37,281 bases of DNA. Source: Cytophagales bacterium (GTDB lineage: Bacteria > Bacteroidota > Bacteroidia > Cytophagales > Spirosomataceae). The notes under the pieces are model-generated. The model was not told the DNA's origin and made no database searches. It saw only the letters and a list, made by a program, of their open reading frames with translations. The stretch lies in contig JAAFJL010000034.1 of NCBI GenBank assembly GCA_013298865.1, positions 1 through 37,281 of the forward strand, given 5' to 3'. The number at the start of each line of letters is the position of its first letter. Position 1 is the stretch's first letter. Below are positions 32,120-37,281 of this stretch, piece by piece. The position numbers and the translations under genes were made by a program.

Positions 32120-32605
32120 ATGAAATACTTTATCCTACTAATCTCATTTCTAATTTTTTCTTGTAAAATAGAAGAAGTTTTAATTCAAAATAAATCTACT
32201 TCTAATCTTCAATCTGGTACTATTGATAAGCCAATTATGTATTGGGGCAACGTGAAGCGAGATAACGAATATTCAAATAATGACGAAAGAGGTGTAATGC
32301 TTTATTTTTTCAATGAAAATGAAATTCTTTACAGATTACCTGCAATTGAATGCCGTGGAGGATTATTTTTTTTCTCTAAAACTAAGCAAATCAGAAATGA
32401 AATCTCATTCAGTACTCCCAATGAAATTAAAGAAAATTATCACACAAAATACATTGTGGATAAACTCTCAGTTCTAAATGATTCAACAATTATTGGCTCT
32501 GATAACACTGTTTTTAAAAAACTTCCTCAATACCCAGAGGGCGATTATGGTTTGAAATCATGTTTAGCTAAAAAAATTATTACTACAAATAACTATTCCC
32601 CTTAA
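32120..32605 (+). CDS. Putative lipoprotein, unknown function
   Basis: The 161-residue product has a short lipoprotein signal with lipobox Cys15 (LIFSCK). The rest contains IMYWGNVKRDNEY, a GVMLYFFNENEILYRL strand pair and LNDSTIIGSDNTVFKKLPQ, suggesting a small beta-rich domain; I recognise no family. The gene is divergent from the DraG-type gene and convergent with nadV, whose 3' end it overlaps by 23 bp. Confidence 0.7.
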   Translation: MKYFILLISFLIFSCKIEEVLIQNKSTSNLQSGTIDKPIMYWGNVKRDNEYSNNDERGVMLYFFNENEILYRLPAIECRGGLFFFSKTKQIRNEISFSTPNEIKENYHTKYIVDKLSVLNDSTIIGSDNTVFKKLPQYPEGDYGLKSCLAKKIITTNNYSP

Positions 32606-33956
32606 CCCCCTCAAAATCAATCTCTTCCAAAATAACTCCATTCTCAAAAACCGTTTGTAAAATATCTTCTCCGTCTTCTTGGAGGGCTTTTGTGAGGTAC
32701 TTTCCGTCTTGTTTTACTAATTTCAAACGTCCTCTTTTGCTCTTTTTGCCGTGGTCGGTGGCGGGGTCTTTATACACGTCTCGGTCTTCGCCGTTGATGG
32801 TGGCACAACTACATTTGAAGGCAAATTTTTGGGTGTCTCTGTGTACTTTTTGTAGCAAAGCCCCACCCATCCCGAAGGCAACATTGTCGGCACTCCAACC
32901 ATGTTTTTTGAGGTGTTCCAAAATCTCGCCGATACTCTCATAATTCACGCCATCGCCTTGGATGATTCTGATTTTTGGATTCAAGACTTTATAACCTTTT
33001 TCATTGACGGTATAGCCAATTTTTGCTCCCAAAATCTCCGTACATTTCAAGACTACATCCTTCGGCTCGCCACTGTCTGGGCGTACTACCAACGTGCCAT
33101 TTCTACCTAAAATTTCGTCTCTCAAAACCTCTCCCCAAAGATTTTCACAGGCATTATAAATATCATAACTATCACTCACGACAGCCACCAAACCTTCTGG
33201 ATATTGACTTAGCATATTTCGGTAGGCATCGGTTTCATTTTCTTTCCCCCAACTCGTAATCGTACTATGTTCTGCCGCAGGAATACTGAACCCAAACATT
33301 CCGTCAGTATTGTAGTACTCCTGAATAAAACTCAATGCCGCCACAGTGTCCGTTCCCATAAAATTGACCAAATGAGCCGCCCCACCAATACCTGCACTTT
33401 GTACGCTACTCACACCTCTAAAACCAAAATCATGGAGCTTAAAATCTATCGTAGCAGGGTCGCCTGTTTCTTCTAAGTATTTAGTTATCAAAACTTTAAC
33501 TTCTCTGCTAATCGTTGCTACGGTACAAGGATACCACAATTGCAATAACAGTGTTTCCAAGAAATTTGTGAGCCAAAAACAGTTTGGGTCGGTGTTTTCT
33601 ATGGTCAGCATCACGTTATGCGTAGGGATAACCGTCCCCTCTGGCACAGCCTTTATGCGTACGGGCAAGTGCCCGTCGTGGGTATGCAAGATGTATTCCC
33701 AACCGTCTTTATTGAACAGTTTTTCATCCCCAAAATGGGCAGCGTACATCTTGGCGGCACGGTCAATTTTCGCTTGACTGACTACTTTTCCTTCCAGATA
33801 TTCTTTCAATAAATACTGTAAACCAAAGAAAGTTATGCCTTCAAATTCGCCTCCACGGCTCTCGAAATAGCTATAAATTTGGCTTGTTCCCGCAGGATAT
33901 TGTTTGTAATGACTGAGCTTATAGCTGTCTGTCAAAAGCATGATGTTCGGTTGCAT
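32583..33956 (-). CDS. nadV: Nicotinamide phosphoribosyltransferase (NAMPT/NadV)
   Basis: It makes NMN from nicotinamide and PRPP, a one-step salvage of the nicotinamide released by NAD-consuming enzymes. The 457-residue protein aligns by eye with animal NAMPT along its length: LLTDSYKLSHYKQYP (7-21), HDFGFRGVSS (175-184), SIPAAEHSTITSWGKE (224-239) with the catalytic His230, VVSDSYDIYNACENLWGE, VRPDSGEP (291-298) with Arg292 and Asp294, IIQGDGVN (331-338) and FGMGGALLQK (361-370). These features place it in the NAMPT group rather than nicotinate phosphoribosyltransferase (PncB). The NMN adenylyltransferase needed to finish NAD+ is not in the window. It heads the NAD/ADP-ribose island and is probably transcribed alone. 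Confidence 0.95.
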   Translation of the reverse strand: MQPNIMLLTDSYKLSHYKQYPAGTSQIYSYFESRGGEFEGITFFGLQYLLKEYLEGKVVSQAKIDRAAKMYAAHFGDEKLFNKDGWEYILHTHDGHLPVRIKAVPEGTVIPTHNVMLTIENTDPNCFWLTNFLETLLLQLWYPCTVATISREVKVLITKYLEETGDPATIDFKLHDFGFRGVSSVQSAGIGGAAHLVNFMGTDTVAALSFIQEYYNTDGMFGFSIPAAEHSTITSWGKENETDAYRNMLSQYPEGLVAVVSDSYDIYNACENLWGEVLRDEILGRNGTLVVRPDSGEPKDVVLKCTEILGAKIGYTVNEKGYKVLNPKIRIIQGDGVNYESIGEILEHLKKHGWSADNVAFGMGGALLQKVHRDTQKFAFKCSCATINGEDRDVYKDPATDHGKKSKRGRLKLVKQDGKYLTKALQEDGEDILQTVFENGVILEEIDFEGVKGNSYL

Positions 33957-34048
33957 TTTTTTACGGTTTACGTTGAACGGTTAAAGGTTCACGGGTTTCT
34001 GATTTTATAAATTAAAGTGATAGGGTTTTGAGGTAAAATCTTTTTAAT

Positions 34049-34084
34049 ATGTAATTATGACACAAATGTAATTAAATAAAATTA
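34049..34084. promoter_or_regulatory. Upstream region of nadV: -7 box and direct repeat
   Basis: On the minus strand, TACATTTG (34080-34073) matches TAnnTTTG, about 117 bp upstream of the nadV start; no well-spaced TTTG accompanies it. A 9-bp direct repeat ATGTAATTA occurs at 34049-34057 and 34076-34084, the second overlapping the -7 box, so it could be an operator. The regulator is unknown. Confidence 0.3.
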
Positions 34085-34128
34085 ATACATCCAAATTTAT
34101 TTGCGTAAATTTTACACTTTATTAAAAT

Positions 34129-34578
34129 ATGGTTGATTTAATGTATGTAGAGACGTTTGAAGAAATTTTGCAACGTATTGATAATCTGAAAGTTGACTCG
34201 CCCAGACAATGGGGAAGGATGGACGTAGCCCAGATGATGGCTCATTGTGTAGCTGGTTTAGAAACAGCAGTTGGCGACAGAATTCAGCCACAGAGTCTTT
34301 TTGGTAAAGTGGTTGGAAGATTTATGAAAGGTATGCTAACGGACGATAAACCGATGTCAAAAAATTTACCCACAAGTCCACAATTTACGATTGTTGATGT
34401 CCGAGATTTTGAAAGAGAAAAAAGTCGTTTGATTACATTGACTAAAAGACTGAGTGCAGGTGGCGAAGATGGTATTACGAAAAATCCACATCCATTTTTT
34501 GGTAAAATCACGCCCGCCCAATGGAGTAGCGGACAATGGAAACACCTCGACCACCATTTGAGACAGTTTGGGGTTTGA
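34129..34578 (+). CDS. DUF1569 (DinB-like) family protein
   Basis: The 149-residue protein fits DUF1569, a small four-helix-bundle family of DinB/YfiT-like proteins: FEEILQRIDNLKVDSPRQWG, MDVAQMMAHCVAGLETAVGD with the conserved His in the second helix, and a C-terminal HPFFGKITPAQWSSGQWK plus HLDHHLRQFG supplying further His ligands. Such folds often bind a divalent metal with three histidines, and some are thiol-dependent transferases, but function in this family is unknown. The start is either 34129 or Met 34141. It is a single gene, divergent from nadV. Confidence 0.85.
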   Translation: MVDLMYVETFEEILQRIDNLKVDSPRQWGRMDVAQMMAHCVAGLETAVGDRIQPQSLFGKVVGRFMKGMLTDDKPMSKNLPTSPQFTIVDVRDFEREKSRLITLTKRLSAGGEDGITKNPHPFFGKITPAQWSSGQWKHLDHHLRQFGV

Positions 34579-34585
34579 ATTCAAT

Positions 34586-34662
34586 GAATGAATGAGTGAA
34601 TGATAGAATGTGAGAATATTGTCTTGTGAAAAACATTCACTCATTCTATGACTCATTCATTC
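34586..34662. repeat. Imperfect hairpin between convergent genes
   Basis: GAATGAATGAGT (34586-34597) followed by TGATAGAATG pairs with CATTCTATGACTCATTCATTC (34642-34662) with a small internal loop. Neither side has a clean T tract. It may serve as a shared terminator for the DUF1569 (+) and serine hydrolase (-) genes, or be a GAATGA-rich repeat; similar GAATGAGAGAATGAGTGAG sequence occurs at about 35956-35975. Confidence 0.4.
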
Positions 34663-34676
34663 TATCATTGTGCAAC

Positions 34677-35924
34677 TCATTGCCCCTTATCATACGTGAG
34701 TTTAAATTTGCTTAAATCTGGTTTGAATTTTCGAGGGCGATTTAGCTCGTGATTATAGATAAGTTGTCCGAGATTTTTCATGAACGGAAAACCTACTGTT
34801 TCGTAGTCGTATTTATCATCATTGAAGATTTCATCCTCGTTGCAAAGTAAAACCGTTGTTAATAAAAATTCTATATTCTTCTCAAAATCAACAATGTATG
34901 CATTATCCAAAAGAAAACCGTAGGCATCTCCTACTTTATTGAAAATCCTCATATTCTTGTTCACCACGTCATTTTTCTGACTTCCATACATCAAAAATTT
35001 GCAATAGGTTGGGTAAAATTCTACGGAATCATATTTCGGATAAATACTTTCCGTTGGCATTTGCGACATATACTGATACACAAAACGATAATCTTCTGGC
35101 GTGAGATTAAAGCGTTTTTTTGCTTCTACGGCTTCGGGAAAAAGAATAGATTTCAGAATTTCCTGTTGTTCACGAATCGGAAAATAATTTCTTTCCGAAA
35201 AATCCAAAGGTTCATTCACCAAAGCGTCCCCTTTCAGATAGCCTTTCCCCAATTTTGTACTACTAACAGGCTGGTAATTTTTAGTAGCATTTACCATAGG
35301 TTGTTCATAAATCACCTTGTCACCGTCCATGAATTTGATAGGATTTGTCCTTCTATTTTGCTCAGGATTCATGCCCACTTGCAGACGATGCACAATCCGA
35401 GTATTGGTATGACCTTTGGCTGCAAGTCCTTCATTAAAAGGTTCTTGTCCGATAAATTCATAGAGTCTATTAAAAGCGTCATTATCAGAAACCATCAATA
35501 TTTTTTTGATGTAATGAGCCACCGACGGCATCCCTTTTTGGGCAGTAGAATCATTGGTGACGGGCGTATGTTTCTCGTATTCTGCCCCCGTGAGCATGAC
35601 AGATTCCTTGGTTAAGCCTTTGATTTTCAGATTATTAATCTTTTCTAAAGCCAACATACTCGCAGGGAATTTCACGGTACTGGCAGGATAAAAATACTCG
35701 TTCAGGTCAGTTCTATATGAGTATGATTTGAAACTCGGACGATTTTTTTTATCCCGATTGATTTGCGTATAAAGCACCTGAATTCGATATTTTTCGGGAT
35801 TTTTGAGGAAATTCTGAAATTGCTCAGGCTTCGTAGCCAATAGTTTTTCAATAAAATTATCTTGGGCTTGGCTTTGTACAGACATTGCAAAACAGACAAA
35901 AATGAGGATAAAGATTTTTTTCAT
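34677..35924 (-). CDS. Class A beta-lactamase-like serine hydrolase
   Basis: The 415-residue protein has a signal peptide (MKKIFILIFVCFAMSVQSQAQ) and a penicilloyl-serine-transferase fold. The SxxK motif is Ser82-Thr-Val-Lys85 (YPASTVKFPASM), and the SDN motif is at 146-148 (ILMVSDNDAFNRLYEF). A KVG in FNKVGDAYG would replace the usual KTG. It is about 120 residues longer than true class A beta-lactamases, with insertions before SxxK and between SDN and KVG, so it is likelier a periplasmic peptidase or esterase-like relative than a resistance enzyme. It is monocistronic. Confidence 0.85.
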   Translation of the reverse strand: MKKIFILIFVCFAMSVQSQAQDNFIEKLLATKPEQFQNFLKNPEKYRIQVLYTQINRDKKNRPSFKSYSYRTDLNEYFYPASTVKFPASMLALEKINNLKIKGLTKESVMLTGAEYEKHTPVTNDSTAQKGMPSVAHYIKKILMVSDNDAFNRLYEFIGQEPFNEGLAAKGHTNTRIVHRLQVGMNPEQNRRTNPIKFMDGDKVIYEQPMVNATKNYQPVSSTKLGKGYLKGDALVNEPLDFSERNYFPIREQQEILKSILFPEAVEAKKRFNLTPEDYRFVYQYMSQMPTESIYPKYDSVEFYPTYCKFLMYGSQKNDVVNKNMRIFNKVGDAYGFLLDNAYIVDFEKNIEFLLTTVLLCNEDEIFNDDKYDYETVGFPFMKNLGQLIYNHELNRPRKFKPDLSKFKLTYDKGQ

Positions 35925-36047
35925 TATTCAATAATTGATACACAATGAGAGATTGAAGGAATGAGAGAATGAGTGAGAAGCCATCCTATCAATACACTTG
36001 TAATCCAAAGATAATGAGTTTTTGAAATTTTCGTGATAGATTACAAA

Positions 36048-36082
36048 AAAAGCCTCTCGAAATTAGTTTTCGAGAGGCTTTT
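36048..36082 (-). terminator. Rho-independent terminator of the small HTH-like gene
   Basis: AAAAGCCTCTCGAAA (36048-36062) pairs perfectly with TTTCGAGAGGCTTTT (36068-36082) around a 5-nt loop. Read on the minus strand it is followed by a run of T (from AAAAAAA on +), 30 bp past the stop of the gene at 36113. Confidence 0.85.
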
Positions 36083-36112
36083 GGGCAAAATCACTATACC
36101 CAATTTTACTTA

Positions 36113-36310
36113 TCACTGATATTTTTGTTTTACGTTTTTTGCAAACTCAATAGAAACATCTGCTATATCTGCAATTTGGTCAAAAGTATAAATACCCTGT
36201 TTCAACAGAAACCGAACAAACTTTGTTTGCTCCTCTATTCTTGCGGTTTTCTGCCCTACAATGTATAGAATATCATTTTCGTCCCTTACTATATTTGCTA
36301 TGCTGTCCAT
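36113..36310 (-). CDS. Small HTH-like protein, Rpn C-terminal type
   Basis: The 65-residue protein ends with LKQGIYTFDQIADIADVSIEFAKNVKQK-like helices, in which YTFDQIADIADVSIEF resembles a helix-turn-helix and matches the layout of LTIEQIANSLDVSVDF in the small gene at 28609. The N-terminal third (MDSIANIVRDENDILYIVGQ) is different. It may be an orphan C-terminal piece of an Rpn-type nuclease or a stand-alone small regulator. A strong terminator follows. The neighbour upstream (stop at 36336) is 25 bp away on the same strand, so the two may be cotranscribed. Confidence 0.65.
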   Translation of the reverse strand: MDSIANIVRDENDILYIVGQKTARIEEQTKFVRFLLKQGIYTFDQIADIADVSIEFAKNVKQKYQ

Positions 36311-36335
36311 GACTTTATCTATTAAAGGTTCTAAA

Positions 36336-36980
36336 TTACTTCTTATTTTTGAAAGTATAGCCTAATTCAAGACCGAAAATTGGAATGAAAGCGGAGTCCA
36401 TCAATAGAGACTTATAAGAAGGAGATTCTGCAGAACGCTTCTCCGTTTCCCATTCTTTAATGTTAGGATTTATCTTATCTTGTACAAGAATTGTCCTGAA
36501 ATATGTTGTTGAGATTAGATAAGTCGGAGAAAATTTCAAGTTCCAAAATAATCCAGAACCATTCATTGCAGTGTAAGCTCGAATTCCAAAGTTTGCTGAT
36601 AATAAAAAGTGTTTAGTGTGGAAATTTTTTATATCCAAAATAGATTTTTCTTCCCCAGAAAGACAATAGCCCCCATCAAGACTTTCCTGCTTTCTAAAAT
36701 AAGTTGCTCCTAAACCAAATTCATACGCACCGTGTTTGTTGGTTTTCAGATAAGAAATTCCTACTGGAAAATTGTACCATTTTTCGTACTTGTAAGCAGG
36801 AATGTACAATGCCCCAATTCTGAAAGCTAATTGGTCTTTGTTTTTGAGCAACATTGTCTGTTCAAATCCTATTGAGCCAATTGTGCTACAACCGCCCAAT
36901 TCAAGCGAAATACTACGGCTTTGTCCGAAAATACTACATTGAACCAAGAAGAAAAACGAGAAGATGTAAAATTTTTTCAT
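36336..36980 (-). CDS. Putative outer-membrane beta-barrel protein
   Basis: The 214-residue product has a signal peptide (MKKFYIFSFFFLVQCSIFGQ) and alternating amphipathic strands of barrel type (SISLELGGCSTIGSIGFEQ, LAFRIGALYIPAY, AYEFGLGATYF, HFLLSANFGIRAY, GLFWNLKFSPTYLI), ending FGLELGYTFKNKK with an aromatic close to the C terminus as in outer-membrane barrels. I recognise no specific family or function. It is followed after 25 bp by the small HTH-like gene. Confidence 0.75.
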   Translation of the reverse strand: MKKFYIFSFFFLVQCSIFGQSRSISLELGGCSTIGSIGFEQTMLLKNKDQLAFRIGALYIPAYKYEKWYNFPVGISYLKTNKHGAYEFGLGATYFRKQESLDGGYCLSGEEKSILDIKNFHTKHFLLSANFGIRAYTAMNGSGLFWNLKFSPTYLISTTYFRTILVQDKINPNIKEWETEKRSAESPSYKSLLMDSAFIPIFGLELGYTFKNKK

Positions 36981-37011
36981 GATTTTGAGGAGCTTTTGTT
37001 CTGAGAATCTA

Positions 37012-37172
37012 ATGAAGCTGTTTAAACTTTCTGTTTTGTTCTAAAATTAAGCTATTTTTAGAGCCAGATTTTTAAAATTCTTGACATATAGCAGGGCTAC
37101 ATTGAAAGAATTTTGGAAAGCTGGATTTAAAAAGAGCCAATTTTAGACAAAAGAGAAAGTTTAAACAGCTTC
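37012..37172. repeat. Long hairpin (MITE-like) element, copy 2
   Basis: The termini GAAGCTGTTTAAA and TTTAAACAGCTTC are identical to those of copy 1. Arms of about 65 bp pair nearly end to end (for example TTTTGTTCTAAAATT with AATTTTAGACAAAA, one bulge). The apex ATAGCAGGGCTACATTGAA (37088-37106) differs from copy 1 at two positions, while the inner arms differ much more yet still pair with each other. It lies between the barrel gene and the partial gene at the right edge. Confidence 0.8.
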
Positions 37173-37201
37173 ATAGCTATACAACGCTGATTATCAGTAT
37201 A

Positions 37202-37281
37202 TTATTTCAAAACCTCAATCCTTACCACGCCATTTTCTTGGTTTTCGGGGCTTCGTTCATTTGCGTAGGTTACTCGTACCA
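37202..37281 (-). CDS. 3' end of a gene cut by the window edge
   Basis: A minus-strand frame enters from the right and ends with TAA at 37202. It encodes VRVTYANERSPENQENGVV followed by RIEVLK. The even composition and the stop lying 29 bp before the hairpin element suggest a real C terminus. Too little is present to name a family. Confidence 0.6.
   Translation of the reverse strand, partial: VRVTYANERSPENQENGVVRIEVLK

Noticed and set aside
27043..33956. Classical DarT-DarG type toxin-antitoxin system
   Set aside because: A macrodomain and NADAR are present, but no ADP-ribosyltransferase (DarT-like or other) is readable in the window, so a complete pair cannot be claimed.

Overview
The window looks like the chromosome of a low-GC member of the Bacteroidota, most likely a cytophagian (Cytophagales). 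The reasons are a TTTG/TAnnTTTG promoter in front of rpsF, two proteins with Por-type (T9SS) C-terminal sorting domains, starts without clear Shine-Dalgarno sequences, AA/T-rich intergenic DNA, and a PSD1 cytochrome plus DUF1501/DUF1800 gene content common in that group. The genus is inference only; I see no rRNA, tRNA, CRISPR array, prophage or intact insertion sequence.

Left part (1-11.2 kb, mostly + strand): glutamine-dependent NAD+ synthetase nadE; a secreted Asp-box repeat protein; a DUF1295 membrane protein and a small CarboxypepD_reg-like protein on the minus strand; the ribosomal operon rpsF-rpsR-rplI with a textbook promoter and a strong terminator; a 35-codon minus-strand ORF; a large T9SS-exported SGNH esterase; and a Dabb-domain protein. 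Middle (11.2-20.8 kb, mostly - strand): a PSD1/DUF1549-DUF1553 cytochrome-like protein, a Uma2-type putative nuclease, a lipoprotein, an XRE regulator, the DUF1800-DUF1501 pair, and an NTF2-like protein. Then (21-26.9 kb, - strand) comes a compact three-gene pectin/rhamnogalacturonan operon: a CE12 acetylesterase fused to a GH28 polygalacturonase, a GH105-type unsaturated glycuronyl hydrolase with an extra C-terminal domain, and altronate dehydratase uxaA.

The most interesting region is 27.0-34.0 kb, an NAD+/ADP-ribose island, almost all on the minus strand. It holds a NAMPT-type nicotinamide phosphoribosyltransferase (nadV), a DraG/ARH-type ADP-ribosylglycohydrolase overlapping by 4 bp with a NADAR protein, an N-formylglutamate-amidohydrolase-like lipoprotein, a 2OG-Fe(II) dioxygenase, a stand-alone macrodomain, and a microbial PARG-type (TIGR02452) protein. 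Four different structural classes of ADP-ribose-handling enzyme sit within 5 kb, next to an enzyme that rebuilds NMN from nicotinamide, yet no ADP-ribosyltransferase is visible. I read this as an ADP-ribosylation reversal and NAD+ recycling module, possibly protective against ADP-ribosylating toxins or NAD-depleting defence; this is inference.

The right end (34.1-37.3 kb) carries a DUF1569 protein, a class-A beta-lactamase-like serine hydrolase, a small HTH-like protein related in its C-terminal motif to another one inside the NAD island, an outer-membrane-barrel-like protein, and the 3' end of a gene cut by the window edge. The intergenic DNA is rich in palindromic elements: a pair of long hairpin (MITE-like) elements with a conserved apex (27906-28078 and 37012-37172), a pair of 84-bp REP-like palindromes (10641 and 20865), a five-hairpin array (20054-20206) and a perfect 15-bp inverted repeat (2394-2426).
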